Positions 1 through 10,149 are shown, counted from the stretch's first letter. The stretch: 64,000 bases of DNA from Sphingomonas beigongshangi (GCF_016820445.1 NZ_JADHDT010000002.1:124001-188000); one strand, 5' to 3'. Program-made: numbers and translations. The notes: a model not told the origin generated them from the sequence alone.

Positions 1-753
1 GGCAATCCCCATCGCTTGCAGCTTCATGACCAGTTCGTCGACGTCGGCGACCTTGACGCCGGCGCTGCGCTTGGCCGGCTCGACGACCTTGAGCGTCTTG
101 ATGCGCGGGGTGACGTCGACGCCGTAATCGGCCGCCGTCTTCGTTGCGAGCGGCTTCGACTTGGCCTTCATGATGTTGGGCAGCGAGGCGTAGCGCGGCT
201 CGTTGAGGCGCAGGTCGGTGGTGACGATCGCGGGCAGCGTGAACCGGTCCGTCTCGAGGCCGCCGTCGACCTCGCGCGTGACGGTGACGCTGTCGGCGGC
301 CAGCTCGACCTTGGACGCGAACGTCCCCTGTCCCCAGCCGAGCAGGCCGGCGAGCATCTGGCCGGTCTGGTTGTTGTCGTCGTCGATCGCCTGCTTGCCG
401 AGGATGACGAGGCTGGGCTGTTCCTCCTCGACGATCTTCGCCAGGATCTTGGCGACACCGAGCGGCTCGACCTTCTCGTCGCTGGTGACGAGGATTCCGC
501 GATCGGCGCCCATCGCCAGCGCGGTACGGATCGTCTCCTGCGCCTTCTGCTCGCCGATCGACACGACGACGATCTCGGTCACGCCTCCCCCGTTCTTGCC
601 TTCCTTCAGACGGATCGCTTCCTCGACGGCGATCTCGTCGAACGGATTCATGCTCATCTTGACGTTGGCGAGGTCGACCCCCGTCCCGTCCGCCTTCACC
701 CGGGGCTTCACGTTATAGTCAAGCACGCGCTTGACCGGGACCAGCACCTTCAT
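1..753 (-). CDS. etfB: Electron transfer flavoprotein beta subunit (3' end at window edge)
   Basis: The reverse strand reads [19 protein letters not shown] at the N-terminus and runs through 251 codons to MKLQAMGIA at base 1. The stop codon lies just outside the window, so the protein is essentially complete (family about 250 residues). EtfB binds AMP and pairs with EtfA, which carries FAD, to pass electrons from acyl-CoA and other dehydrogenases to the quinone pool through ETF-quinone oxidoreductase. The ANNQ-like stretch around residues 125-135 ([13 protein letters not shown]) is typical of the nucleotide-binding region. etfA would be expected to follow on this strand beyond the window edge. 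The ATG at 753 is the only good start. Confidence 0.95.
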   Translation of the reverse strand, partial: MKVLVPVKRVLDYNVKPRVKADGTGVDLANVKMSMNPFDEIAVEEAIRLKEGKNGGGVTEIVVVSIGEQKAQETIRTALAMGADRGILVTSDEKVEPLGVAKILAKIVEEEQPSLVILGKQAIDDDNNQTGQMLAGLLGWGQGTFASKVELAADSVTVTREVDGGLETDRFTLPAIVTTDLRLNEPRYASLPNIMKAKSKPLATKTAADYGVDVTPRIKTLKVVEPAKRSAGVKVADVDELVMKLQAMGIA

Positions 754-894
754 CAGCGTCCTTCCAGTCTTGGCCGCCGGAGCCGTTCGAAGGCTCCGTA
801 TCGGCGGCGTATATGGCGGTTTTCCGCCGTTTTCGCAAGTTCAGTACGGAAAAGCGTGGCTGCCGCTACGGCATCCTTGCCCGCCAAACGCATC

Positions 895-919
895 GGGCCC
901 GGACATGGTGTCCGAGCCC
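895..919 (-). terminator. Hairpin downstream of sucC
   Basis: Arms of 11 bases (895-905 and 909-919) pair with one mismatch around a TGG loop, 33 bases after the sucC stop. There is no clear T-run, so it may be a weak terminator or an RNA-stabilising hairpin. Confidence 0.4.
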
Positions 920-951
920 GTGCAATTTGATCGGTCAGGAGACGGGAAGCA

Positions 952-2151
<1,200 letters not shown>

Positions 2152-2282
2152 GGCCTGCCTCGCCTCATGCTACTATATGGAGAGTTGCGCACGCCCTTCG
2201 CACAGGCGGCCACTCGAATCCACCCCGCATTTTCGGGCATCGCCCGTCTTATTGCAAGTGCATCGCAATAGTTGGAACACCT

Positions 2283-2810
2283 ATGTCCTGGGTCGTCGGC
2301 ATCCTCTTATTCCTCGCGACCGTGGTCGGCATGGAGGCCTTTGCCTATGCCGCGCACCGATGGATCATGCATGGCCCCGGCTGGTTCCTGCACGAGAGCC
2401 ATCACCGGCCGCGCCACGGCAACTGGGAGCTCAACGACCTGTATGCCGCGATCTTCGCGGTGCCGTCGTTCGTCATGATCCTGGGCGGCGTGCAGCTCGG
2501 CTGGTGGCCGGGCTTCACTTGGATCGGCGCGGGCATCGCCGCTTATGGCGCGATCTATTTCGGCTTCCACGACGTCATCGTGCACAAGCGGCTGCCGACC
2601 CGATACCTGCCGAAATCCGCCTATATGAAGCGGATCATCCAGGCGCACCGCCTGCATCACGTCGTGGAGACCAAGCACGGCACGGTGAGCTTCGGCTTTC
2701 TCGTCGCCCCGAAGCCCGAGTCGCTCAAGGCGGAACTGAAGCGCCGGCACCGCGCGGGGGTACGGGCGCCCACTGCCGCGCAGCCGGAAAGACCGTTGGC
2801 AGAAAAGTAA
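2283..2810 (+). CDS. crtZ: Beta-carotene 3-hydroxylase (CrtZ-type, fatty acid hydroxylase superfamily)
   Basis: A 175-residue di-iron membrane hydroxylase that adds 3-hydroxyl groups to the beta rings of beta-carotene, giving zeaxanthin, the precursor of nostoxanthin-type pigments in sphingomonads. The histidine motifs are all visible: HRWIMH near residue 25, HESHHRPRH near residue 37, FHDVIVH near residue 97, and HRLHH near residue 120. Hydrophobic segments lie at about 1-22, 55-75 and 78-95. No other carotenoid gene is nearby, so the rest of the pathway must be elsewhere. Confidence 0.92.
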   Translation: MSWVVGILLFLATVVGMEAFAYAAHRWIMHGPGWFLHESHHRPRHGNWELNDLYAAIFAVPSFVMILGGVQLGWWPGFTWIGAGIAAYGAIYFGFHDVIVHKRLPTRYLPKSAYMKRIIQAHRLHHVVETKHGTVSFGFLVAPKPESLKAELKRRHRAGVRAPTAAQPERPLAEK

Positions 2811-2823
2811 CCTTCATCGGGCT

Positions 2824-3168
2824 ATGCCGGCGGCCATGGAACAGCCGAGCTTCACCGGGCCGATCGAATCGCTGGATGGCGGCGACCATCGCCAGTCGCT
2901 GCGCAAGGTCGTCCGCATGCGCGCGCACCTGCGCGATCGCGGCCAGACGCGGTTCGAGATCGACGTCAGCGACCTCTCGCTGTCCGGCTTCCGGGCGGAA
3001 ACCAGCTTCACGCTATGGCCCGGCACCGTCGTGTGGCTGACGCTTCCCGGGCTGGCAGGACTGGAAGCCGTGGTCGCGTGGCGCGACAAGTTCCAATATG
3101 GGTGCGCCTTCGCCAAGCCACTGCACCCGGCGGTTTTCGAGCACATCATCGCCCTGTCGCAGCGCTGA
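2824..3168 (+). CDS. PilZ domain protein
   Basis: A 114-residue single-domain protein. The segment LRDRGQTRFEIDVSDLSLSG followed by FRAETSF matches the PilZ fold core, with the D-S-S-x-G-like strand that contacts cyclic di-GMP. Later GxxxWL and AVVAWRD strands complete the barrel. The RxxxR switch may be RKVVRMRAH at residues 22-30. It is probably a c-di-GMP-responsive adaptor; its target cannot be told from context. It lies 13 bases after crtZ, so it may be co-transcribed. ATG at 2836 is an alternative start. Confidence 0.75.
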   Translation: MPAAMEQPSFTGPIESLDGGDHRQSLRKVVRMRAHLRDRGQTRFEIDVSDLSLSGFRAETSFTLWPGTVVWLTLPGLAGLEAVVAWRDKFQYGCAFAKPLHPAVFEHIIALSQR

Positions 3169-3175
3169 GCCGAGA

Positions 3176-3193
3176 CCCGGCGCGGAAGCCGGG
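3176..3193. terminator. Hairpin between convergent PilZ and prs genes
   Basis: CCCGGC (3176-3181) pairs with GCCGGG (3188-3193) around a six-base loop in the 36-bp space between two convergent stop codons. No T-run is present on either side. Confidence 0.4.
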
Positions 3194-3204
3194 AATCGAC
3201 GCCC

Positions 3205-4140
3205 TCAGTCGAACAGCGACGACACGCTCGTCTCGTCCGCGATCCGCTTGATCGCCTCGCCCAGCAGCGGCGCGATGGGAAGATGACGGATCCTGTCCAC
3301 CTTGCCGATCGAATCGTGGTTGCCGATCGAATCGGTGATGACCAGCTCGCGCAGCGCCGATCCTTCCACCCGCGCGACGGCGCCACCGGACAGCACGCCG
3401 TGCGTCACATAGGCGACGACATCCTCCGCCCCCGCCTCGCGCAGCGCCGCGGCGGCGTTGCACAGGGTACCCGCCGAATCGACGATATCGTCGATCAGGA
3501 TGCAGAAACGTCCCTCGACGTCGCCGATGATGTTCATCACCTCCGACTCGCCGGCGCGCTCGCGCCGCTTGTCGACGATGGCGAGCGGCGCATTGTCGAG
3601 CCGCTTGGCGAGCTGGCGCGCCCGCACCACGCCGCCGACGTCGGGCGAGACGACCATCAGGTTCCGCCCCGCGAACCGCGCATGGATATCGGCGCTCATC
3701 ACCGGCGCGGCATAGAGGTTGTCCGTCGGGATATCGAAGAATCCCTGGATCTGGCCGGCGTGCAGGTCGACCGACAGCACGCGATCCGCGCCGGCGACGG
3801 TGATCAGATTGGCGACCAGCTTCGCCGAGATCGGCGTGCGGGGGCCGGGTTTCCGGTCCTGGCGCGCATAGCCCATGTACGGGATGACCGCGGTGATCCG
3901 CTTCGCCGACGCGCGCTTCAGCGCGTCGATGATGATCAGCAGCTCCATCAGATTGTCGTTGGCGGGAAAACCGGTCGACTGGATGACGAACACGTCCTCG
4001 CCGCGCACGTTCTCCTGGATCTCGACGAAGATTTCCTCGTCGGCGAAGCGGCGCACCAGCGCCTCGGTCAGCGGCAGCTCCAGATAGCCCGCGATCGCCT
4101 TCGCCAGCGGAAGGTTCGAATTGCCGGTCATCAGTTTCAT
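3205..4140 (-). CDS. prs: Ribose-phosphate pyrophosphokinase (PRPP synthetase)
   Basis: A 311-residue cytosolic enzyme that makes PRPP from ribose 5-phosphate and ATP for nucleotide, histidine, tryptophan and NAD synthesis. Visible motifs are the regulatory flexible loop [15 protein letters not shown] near residue 95, [14 protein letters not shown] near residue 128, and the PRPP-binding loop [14 protein letters not shown] near residue 215. The ATG at 4140 ([13 protein letters not shown]) matches the family start; a GTG four codons upstream (4152) is less likely. It is divergent from gltX with about 100 bp between them. Confidence 0.97.
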   Translation of the reverse strand: MKLMTGNSNLPLAKAIAGYLELPLTEALVRRFADEEIFVEIQENVRGEDVFVIQSTGFPANDNLMELLIIIDALKRASAKRITAVIPYMGYARQDRKPGPRTPISAKLVANLITVAGADRVLSVDLHAGQIQGFFDIPTDNLYAAPVMSADIHARFAGRNLMVVSPDVGGVVRARQLAKRLDNAPLAIVDKRRERAGESEVMNIIGDVEGRFCILIDDIVDSAGTLCNAAAALREAGAEDVVAYVTHGVLSGGAVARVEGSALRELVITDSIGNHDSIGKVDRIRHLPIAPLLGEAIKRIADETSVSSLFD

Positions 4141-4241
4141 GCGTCGCTCCACCCGTTCGGATGGCGAGGTCCCTTAGGCGTCCCTGCCGCGAAGCGGAAG
4201 CATGCTTGTTCGCGTCGCCCGGGCTGACTAGGCGGACGGGC

Positions 4242-5576
4242 ATGACGGTCACCCGCTTCGCGCCCTCGCCCACCGGCCTGCTTCACGTCGGCAACATCCG
4301 CGCCGCGCTCCAGAACTGGATGCTCGCGAGGCGCGACCGCGGCCGCTTCGTGCTGCGGATCGACGATACCGACGCGGAGCGTTCGGAGGAGCGGTATGTC
4401 GAGGCGATCCGCGCCGACCTGGCCTGGCTCGGGCTGATGCCGGACCTGGAGGTGCGGCAGTCGGAGCGGTTCGCCCTGTACCAGACGCGCTTCGATGCGC
4501 TCGTGAGCGCCGGGCGCATCTATCCGGCCTATGAAAGCGCGCAGGAACTCGACCTCAAGCGCAAGGTGCTGCTGGGCCGCGGCCTGCCGCCGGTCTACGA
4601 CCGCGCGGCGCTCCGCCTGAGCGATGCAGACCGGGCGAGGCTGGAAGCCGACGGCGTCCGGCCGCACTGGCGGTTCCGGCTGGATCACGACGCGCCGATC
4701 GTCTGGGACGACCTGATCCGCGGGACCCAGCGGTTCGAGCCTGCGACGATGAGCGATCCGGTCATCCGCCGCGCGGACGGGTCCTGGCTCTACATGCTGC
4801 CGTCGGCGATCGACGACGCCGACCTCGGCATCACCCATGTCGTGCGCGGGGAGGATCATGTCTCGAACACGGCATTGCAGCTGCAGATGTTCGCCGCGAT
4901 GGGAGTCGCGCCGCCGCGCTTCGGGCATGCCGCGCTGCTGACGGGCGCGGAAGGCAAATTGTCCAAGCGGCTCGGCTCGCTCGGGGTCGATCATTTCCGC
5001 GACGAAGGCATCGAGCCGCAGGCGGTCATCGCCCTGCTGGCGCGGCTGGGCACCAGTGATCCGGTCGAGCCGATCGTCGATCCCGCGCCGCTGATCGCGA
5101 CGCTGGATTTCGCGCGGTACGGCCGCGCGCCCGCCCGTTTCGACGAAGCGGAACTCGCGCAGATCAGCGCACGCATCGTCCATCAGTTGCCTTATGAATC
5201 GGTGCGATCGCGTCTGCCCGCCGGAATGGGGTCGGCGGAATGGGACGCCGTGCGCCCCAATCTGACGCGCATCGCCGATGCGGACGACTGGTGGCAGGTC
5301 ATCGAGGGTCCCGTCGACGCACCGGCATTCGACGCGGAGACGCGGGACTATCTGGCCGCGGCCGCGAAGGCGGCGGAGACGATCGACTGGGCGGGCGACC
5401 CCTGGCACGCTTTGACCAACAGCCTCAAGGAAACGACGGGCCGAAAGGGCAAGGCGCTGTTCCTTCCGCTGCGGCAGGCGCTTACCGGTCGCGACCAGGG
5501 TCCGGACATGGCCGCGCTGCTGCCGTTGATCGGCGCGGGGCGCAGCGTGGAGCGCCTGCGCCGCGCCGCTTCATGA
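4242..5576 (+). CDS. gltX: Glutamate-tRNA ligase
   Basis: A 444-residue class I aminoacyl-tRNA synthetase charging tRNA-Glu. The first class I signature appears as FAPSPTGLLHVGN (residues 5-17, HVGN in place of HIGH), and the KMSKS loop appears as GKLSKRLGS near residue 240. The C-terminal all-helical domain is compact. I place the start at ATG 4242 (MTVTRFAPSPTG) because the upstream in-frame extension carries no family sequence and holds the likely promoter. Many alphaproteobacteria carry two gltX copies; whether this is the discriminating or a tRNA-Gln-mischarging form cannot be told here. Confidence 0.95.
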   Translation: MTVTRFAPSPTGLLHVGNIRAALQNWMLARRDRGRFVLRIDDTDAERSEERYVEAIRADLAWLGLMPDLEVRQSERFALYQTRFDALVSAGRIYPAYESAQELDLKRKVLLGRGLPPVYDRAALRLSDADRARLEADGVRPHWRFRLDHDAPIVWDDLIRGTQRFEPATMSDPVIRRADGSWLYMLPSAIDDADLGITHVVRGEDHVSNTALQLQMFAAMGVAPPRFGHAALLTGAEGKLSKRLGSLGVDHFRDEGIEPQAVIALLARLGTSDPVEPIVDPAPLIATLDFARYGRAPARFDEAELAQISARIVHQLPYESVRSRLPAGMGSAEWDAVRPNLTRIADADDWWQVIEGPVDAPAFDAETRDYLAAAAKAAETIDWAGDPWHALTNSLKETTGRKGKALFLPLRQALTGRDQGPDMAALLPLIGAGRSVERLRRAAS

Positions 5577-5648
5577 CGGGAGCCTAATGGAGCGCTCACG
5601 CCGCCGACACGTTCGACCTGATATCCATTCGCGATGCGGAGTCCGCCC

Positions 5649-6167
5649 ATGCGCTACCTGCTTGCCCTTGTGCTGTCGTCCGCCGGCCTGCTCGTCGCCG
5701 CGCCGGCCGCCGCGGCGTGCACGTCCGGTCCATTCACGGTCGATTGGCCGGCGCAGCGGATGGACGAGCGACTGCAGGCGCTGGCGCATACGACAGGGTG
5801 TTTCGTCCGGTTCGATCCCGCGCGGTTCGGCGCGCTGCCCGCACCGCGCCTGCGCGGCCGCCTGGCCACACAAGCGCTGTTGGTCCACTCGGTCCGCGGA
5901 ACCGGGCTAGAGGCGAACAGGACCCGCAACGCCTGGCATGTCGATCGCGCGCAGCAGGATCGCTTCGGCCAGCGAATCGCCAGCCTGTCGCGCACGATCG
6001 ACGCGCGCCACCTGCCGCCGCATCGCGCGGCCATGCTGCACCGGGATCTGCGTCGCGTTCGCCAGGCGATCGCCGACGAAGTCCGCACGCAAGGATTCCT
6101 CAGCGCCGCCGAACGTGCGGGTCATACCCGCGCGCTCGACTCGGCCGCCGCCCGCATCGCCCGCTGA
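5649..6167 (+). CDS. Periplasmic protein with STN (secretin/TonB short N-terminal) domain
   Basis: A 172-residue protein with an N-terminal signal peptide (MRYLLALVLSSAGLLVAAPA, cleavage after AAA near residue 23). A single STN-like domain follows at about 28-98: FTVDWPAQRMDERLQALAHT, then VRFDP, LRGRLATQALLVHSVRGTGL and ending TRNAWHV. STN domains normally sit at the N-terminus of TonB-dependent transducers or secretins. Here the domain is followed only by an Arg-rich helical tail of about 70 residues with no receptor barrel. It lies 126 bp upstream of tonB. The role is unknown; a periplasmic signalling partner of a FecR-type system is one inference. ATG at 5634 is an alternative start but would spoil the signal peptide. 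Confidence 0.7.
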   Translation: MRYLLALVLSSAGLLVAAPAAAACTSGPFTVDWPAQRMDERLQALAHTTGCFVRFDPARFGALPAPRLRGRLATQALLVHSVRGTGLEANRTRNAWHVDRAQQDRFGQRIASLSRTIDARHLPPHRAAMLHRDLRRVRQAIADEVRTQGFLSAAERAGHTRALDSAAARIAR

Positions 6168-6256
6168 CAGTCCGCCGGGAAGCCGCCGATGGCCGGTTCG
6201 ACGCCGCTTGACCCCAAAGCGTGATGATGTAACATTTCATTTCCTGCAGGAGATTG

Positions 6257-6275
6257 GATGACGCTTATCATTGTC
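6257..6275 (+). promoter_or_regulatory. Fur-box-like site upstream of tonB
   Basis: This 19-base stretch agrees at 14 of 19 positions with the classical Fur box (GATAATGAT-A-ATCATTATC), including the intact right half TTATCATT. It lies 19 bases before the tonB ATG. A possible promoter, TTGGAT (6254-6259) to TATTGA (6276-6281), overlaps it, so iron repression of tonB is inferred. A good Shine-Dalgarno run, AGGAGAGGG (6281-6289), precedes the ATG. Confidence 0.6.
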
Positions 6276-6293
6276 TATTGAGGAGAGGGTTCC

Positions 6294-6971
6294 ATGTACG
6301 CCGACCGCTACGCCAAGCCGACCCGCTTCAGTCCCTCGGGACTCACCGCCGCCGTCGCGATCAATGCCGGCCTCGTCGCCGCGCTGATATTCGCCGCCCC
6401 GCACGTCATGCCCGCGCCGCCGAAGGGCGAGCCGATCGATATCTTCACCGTACCGACCGACCCACCACCGCCGCCACCCGAATCGAATCCCAAGCCGCAC
6501 GATGTCCGGGCGCGCGTACCGGACGAGACGATCGTCGCGCCCAAGCAAATCGTGCAGACGATTACCGACCCCGTTATGACCGTCGTCGAACCGCCGGTCG
6601 TGCCGCAGCCGTTCACCGACCGGATCGGCACTGACACCGTCGCGAAGCCCGATCCCGGCCCGACCGCGACGCCGCTGCCGCCGCTGATCGCGCCGAGTGT
6701 CGATCCGCGCTACGCCGATGCGCTCCAGCCGCCCTATCCCGCTGCGGAACGACGCGCCGGGCGCGAGGGCCGCGTGACGGTGCGCGTGCTGATCGGCGTT
6801 GATGGCCGCGTCAAGCTGATCGAACGCGTCGACGCGACGAGCGACGCATTCTGGAACGCGGCCCGGACGCAGGCGCTGTCGCGCTGGCGGTTCCGGCCGG
6901 CGACGCGCGGCGGCGTGCCCGAAGAGGCGTGGCGGACGATGACGTTGCGCTTCGTCCTCGAGGAATCCTGA
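6294..6971 (+). CDS. tonB: TonB energy transducer
   Basis: A 225-residue protein. A cytoplasmic N-terminus is followed by one membrane anchor (about 17-40, GLTAAVAINAGLVAALIF), then a proline-rich periplasmic linker (TDPPPPPPESNPKPH near residues 57-71). The C-terminal TonB domain is at about 135-225 (YPAAERRAGREGRVTVRVLIG, then ARTQALSRWRFRPA). It couples the proton motive force via ExbB/ExbD to outer-membrane receptors for iron chelates and other ligands. exbBD are not in the window. The Fur-like site upstream suggests iron control. Confidence 0.92.
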   Translation: MYADRYAKPTRFSPSGLTAAVAINAGLVAALIFAAPHVMPAPPKGEPIDIFTVPTDPPPPPPESNPKPHDVRARVPDETIVAPKQIVQTITDPVMTVVEPPVVPQPFTDRIGTDTVAKPDPGPTATPLPPLIAPSVDPRYADALQPPYPAAERRAGREGRVTVRVLIGVDGRVKLIERVDATSDAFWNAARTQALSRWRFRPATRGGVPEEAWRTMTLRFVLEES

Positions 6972-7022
6972 CCCGACGCGGGAGGGCTGGTCGCGGCGCG
7001 CCGGTCCTCCTATCTTGGTGTC

Positions 7023-7370
7023 ATGCAGTTCTTCAGCCGCTTTTCGCCGGTTCGTGCCTACAAGGACCTGCGCCTTTTCCTGGCCGGCCGCGAGCGTCAC
7101 GAGCTCGGCTTCCTCGCCGCAGCGGTCGCGATCACCGGATTCTTCGTCTACGCCTTCGCGCGCAACGATTACGACATCCCGCCCAAGCCGCCGCAGATCA
7201 TCTATGTCCAGCAGTGGACTGCCGATCGCACCGACGCGCAGATCCGCGCCCAGCAGGCGATCGACAAGGTCGCGCAGGACAAGCGCATCGACGAATACAA
7301 TGCCCGCGTCGACAAGATGCGCGCGCAGTTCAAGAAGGCGGATGACGCCATGAACAAATGGGGGCTGTAA
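7023..7370 (+). CDS. Hypothetical single-pass membrane protein
   Basis: I do not recognise a named family. The 115 residues show a basic N-terminus, one membrane segment (about 29-46, LGFLAAAVAITGFFVYAFA), a short PPKPPQ stretch and a charged C-terminal helix (about 70-110, QIRAQQAIDKVAQDKRIDEY) likely to be coiled coil. Its 3' end overlaps ribD by 13 bases, so translational coupling with the riboflavin operon is plausible, but no role in that pathway can be inferred. Confidence 0.75.
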   Translation: MQFFSRFSPVRAYKDLRLFLAGRERHELGFLAAAVAITGFFVYAFARNDYDIPPKPPQIIYVQQWTADRTDAQIRAQQAIDKVAQDKRIDEYNARVDKMRAQFKKADDAMNKWGL

Positions 7371-8413
7371 GGGCTGGCGAAACCACGACCGCCCAAGGCG
7401 ATTCGCGTTGGATGGCGGCCGCGCTCGCGCTGGCCGAGCGGACTCGCGGGTCGACGGCGCCCAATCCCAATGTCGGCTGTGTCCTGGTGCGTGGCGGCCG
7501 GGTCGTCGGGCGTGGCTGGACGCAGCCGGGCGGCCGTCCCCATGCCGAGGCGATGGCACTTGCCCAGGCCGGCGACCACGCCCGTGGCGCCACGGCCTTC
7601 GTCACGCTGGAACCTTGCGCGCATGCCAGCCACCGCGGCCCCGCCTGCGCGGCGCTGCTCGTCGCGGCGGAGGTGGCGCGAGTCGTCGCCGCGCTGCGAG
7701 ACCCGGATCCGCGCACGGACGGCGCCGGTTTCGCCCTGTTGTCCGAGGCCGGCATTGCGGTCGAACATGGGATCGGCGCAGACGAGGCGGCACGCAGCAT
7801 GGCGGGGTTCCTGACGCGCCGCAGGCTCGGCCGTCCGTATGTGACGCTCAAGCTCGCCACATCGCTCGACGGGCGGATCGCGCTGCCGGACGGCACCAGC
7901 CGCTGGATCACGGGGTCGGCGGCGCGCGCGCACGCGCATCTCGAACGCAGCCGGCATGAGACGATCCTCGTCGGTCGCGGCACCTGGCAGGTCGATCGGC
8001 CGGTCCTCGACGTGCGGTTGCCCGGGCTGGAGCGACACAGCCCCCGGCGGGTGGTCCTCACGTCGCGCGCCCGATCGGTGACGGCTTCGCCGCATCTCGC
8101 CTTCGACGCAGCGGAGGACGAACCCGGCCCCATCGTCATCGCCGATCCGGCCGCGATAGCCGACCTTCCGGGCGATCATCTTCTGGTCGAAGGCGGTGCG
8201 GCCACCGCGGCCGCCTTTCTCGCGGCGGACCTCGTCGACCGTCTGCTCCTGTATCGCGCGCCGATCGTCATCGGCGCCGGGCTGCCGGCGATCGGCGACA
8301 TCGGTCTTGCCGACCTGGCAGGGGCACACGGCCGCTGGCGATGCCAGGATGCACGCGCGCTTGGCAGCGATCGGCTCGAGGTCTACGAGCGCATCCCATG
8401 TTCACCGGCATAG
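7358..8413 (+). CDS. ribD: Bifunctional riboflavin biosynthesis deaminase/reductase RibD
   Basis: A 351-residue protein catalysing steps two and three of the riboflavin pathway. The zinc-dependent pyrimidine deaminase domain (about 20-145) shows the HAEAMAL and EPCAHASHRGPAC motifs that supply the zinc ligands and catalytic Glu. The NADPH-dependent reductase domain (about 150-345) starts RPYVTLKLATSLDGRIA. ATG 7358 overlaps the previous gene; ATG 7412 (MAAALALAERTRG) is an alternative start. It is the first riboflavin gene of the ribD-ribE-ribBA-ribH operon. No FMN riboswitch structure is apparent ahead of it. Confidence 0.95.
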   Translation: MGAVRAGETTTAQGDSRWMAAALALAERTRGSTAPNPNVGCVLVRGGRVVGRGWTQPGGRPHAEAMALAQAGDHARGATAFVTLEPCAHASHRGPACAALLVAAEVARVVAALRDPDPRTDGAGFALLSEAGIAVEHGIGADEAARSMAGFLTRRRLGRPYVTLKLATSLDGRIALPDGTSRWITGSAARAHAHLERSRHETILVGRGTWQVDRPVLDVRLPGLERHSPRRVVLTSRARSVTASPHLAFDAAEDEPGPIVIADPAAIADLPGDHLLVEGGAATAAAFLAADLVDRLLLYRAPIVIGAGLPAIGDIGLADLAGAHGRWRCQDARALGSDRLEVYERIPCSPA

Positions 8414-9021
8414 TCAGCGACATCGGAACGATCGAGGCGGTAGAGCACCGCGGCGACGCCCGTTTCCGCATCTCCACGTCCTATGACACGGCGGGGATCG
8501 ACCTCGGCGCGTCCATCGCCTGTTCCGGCGTCTGCCTGACCGTCGTCGACAAGGGCCCCGGCCCCGACGGCAAAGGCTGGTTCGCGGTCGACGTCTCCGG
8601 AGAAACGATCGCGCGCACGGCCGATCAGTGGCAGGAGGGTCGGCGCCTCAACCTCGAACGCGCGATGAAGCTGGGCGACGAACTCGGCGGCCATATCGTC
8701 ACCGGCCATGTCGACGGTGTCGCGACCGTGATGGGCATCTGCCCGGACGGCGATTCGCATCGCATCGGCTTCGCGGTGCCCGCCGACCTTGCGCCGTTCA
8801 TCGCCACCAAGGGATCGATCACCGTCGACGGCGTCTCCCTCACCGTCAATGCGGTGGAGGACAAGGGCGACTCGACGCATTTCGCGGTCAACGTGATCCC
8901 GCACACCCAGGCGGTGACGACGCTCGGCACGCTGGCGGCGGGCCAGCGCGTCAACATCGAGATCGACGTTCTCGCCCGCTATCTGCAACGCATGGAGCAT
9001 TACCGTGGCCAGTCCCGCTAA
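8398..9021 (+). CDS. ribE: Riboflavin synthase alpha subunit
   Basis: A 207-residue enzyme that dismutates two 6,7-dimethyl-8-ribityllumazine molecules to riboflavin. It shows the internal duplication of two lumazine-binding barrels. Repeat one begins MFTGIVSDIGTIEAV and contains SIACSGVCLTVV. Repeat two begins around GHIVTGHVDGVATV and contains ITVDGVSLTVN. The ATG at 8398 overlaps the end of ribD by 16 bases, and the gene's own end overlaps the GTG of ribBA, so the operon is tightly coupled. Confidence 0.96.
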   Translation: MFTGIVSDIGTIEAVEHRGDARFRISTSYDTAGIDLGASIACSGVCLTVVDKGPGPDGKGWFAVDVSGETIARTADQWQEGRRLNLERAMKLGDELGGHIVTGHVDGVATVMGICPDGDSHRIGFAVPADLAPFIATKGSITVDGVSLTVNAVEDKGDSTHFAVNVIPHTQAVTTLGTLAAGQRVNIEIDVLARYLQRMEHYRGQSR

Positions 9022-10135
9022 GGTGGCGTCGCTGCGCCACGCCTTCCTCTCCTCGCCGGAGGAGATCATCGACGAGGCCCGAAATGGCCGGATGTTCATC
9101 CTGGTCGACGACGAGGACCGCGAGAACGAGGGCGATCTCGTCATCCCGGCGCAGATGGCGACGCCGGAGAAGATCAATTTCATGGCGACGCACGGCCGCG
9201 GCCTCGTCTGCCTTGCGCTGACCAAGCGGCGCGTCGAGGAACTCGGCCTGTCGCTGATGAGCCGCAACAACGGCACGCGCTACGAGACCGCCTTCACCAC
9301 CTCGATCGAGGCGCGTGACGGCGTGACGACGGGGATCTCCGCCGCGGATCGCGCACGCACGATCGCCGTCGCGATCGACGCGTCCAAGGGCCGCGACGAG
9401 ATCGTGACGCCCGGACACGTCTTTCCGCTCGTCGCGCGCGACGGCGGCGTCCTCGTCCGCACTGGTCATACGGAGGCGGCGGTCGACGTCTCGCGCCTCG
9501 CCGGCCTCAATCCGTCGGGCGTGATCTGCGAGATCATGAACGAGGACGGGACCATGGCGCGGCTCGACGACCTGGTCGCGTTCGCGCAGCGCCACAACCT
9601 GAAGATCGGCACGATCCGCGACCTGATCGCCTATCGTCGCCGCCACGATCATCTGGTGGAGAAGCGCGCCGAGGCCCGGTTCGTCAGCGACTGGGGCGGC
9701 GAGTGGACCGCGATGACCTTCTGGAACAAGGCGACCGGCTCCGAGCAGATCGCGCTGGTGAAGGGCAAGGTCGATCCTGCCAGGCCGACGCTGGTGCGCA
9801 TGCACGCCCTGTCGCCCTTCGCCGACATCTTCGGCGAGCGCGGCGGTCGCGCCGAGCTGCTGCGCCGATCGATGGAGATCATCGGCGAGGAAGGTGCCGG
9901 CGTCGTCGTCGTCATCAACCGCCCCCGGCCCGACCAGTTCACCGTCGCGCTGCAGGCGAAGGCGGGAACGCTTGCGCCGGCCGAGATGGACGAACTGCGT
10001 GATTACGGGGTCGGCGCGATGATCCTGACCGAGCTCGGGGTCGAGGAGATGGTGCTGCTGACCAACACGCATCACACGCTCGTCGGGCTCGACGGCTATG
10101 GCCTGTCGATCGTCGGCGAACGGCCGATCGACTGA
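9005..10135 (+). CDS. ribB: DHBP synthase with degenerate GTP cyclohydrolase II domain (RibBA/RibBX)
   Basis: A 376-residue fusion. The N-terminal 3,4-dihydroxy-2-butanone 4-phosphate synthase domain (about 1-215) is intact: [16 protein letters not shown] and CEIMNEDG are all present. The C-terminal GTP cyclohydrolase II-like domain (about 225-376) lacks the three zinc-binding cysteines of the usual HSECLTGDVFG-CDCG region, reading [16 protein letters not shown] instead. It also lacks the catalytic RQEGRGIG segment, so cyclohydrolase activity is very unlikely. Such proteins are known in other alphaproteobacteria as RibBX. A separate RibA must exist elsewhere. Translation probably starts at GTG 9005, inside the end of ribE. 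Confidence 0.93.
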   Translation: MASPAKVASLRHAFLSSPEEIIDEARNGRMFILVDDEDRENEGDLVIPAQMATPEKINFMATHGRGLVCLALTKRRVEELGLSLMSRNNGTRYETAFTTSIEARDGVTTGISAADRARTIAVAIDASKGRDEIVTPGHVFPLVARDGGVLVRTGHTEAAVDVSRLAGLNPSGVICEIMNEDGTMARLDDLVAFAQRHNLKIGTIRDLIAYRRRHDHLVEKRAEARFVSDWGGEWTAMTFWNKATGSEQIALVKGKVDPARPTLVRMHALSPFADIFGERGGRAELLRRSMEIIGEEGAGVVVVINRPRPDQFTVALQAKAGTLAPAEMDELRDYGVGAMILTELGVEEMVLLTNTHHTLVGLDGYGLSIVGERPID

Positions 10136-10149
10136 CCGAAGGAATCCTC

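Noticed and set aside
5600..5622. 23-base identity between 5600-5622 and 59790-59812
   Set aside because: One copy is in the coding sequence of the M23 peptidase (AADTFDL) and the other just upstream of the STN gene. No flanking similarity extends it, so it is probably chance in GC-rich codon-biased DNA.
6972..7357. FMN riboswitch ahead of the riboflavin genes
   Set aside because: The space ahead of ribD is filled by a coding gene overlapping ribD, and no RFN-like conserved blocks are visible.
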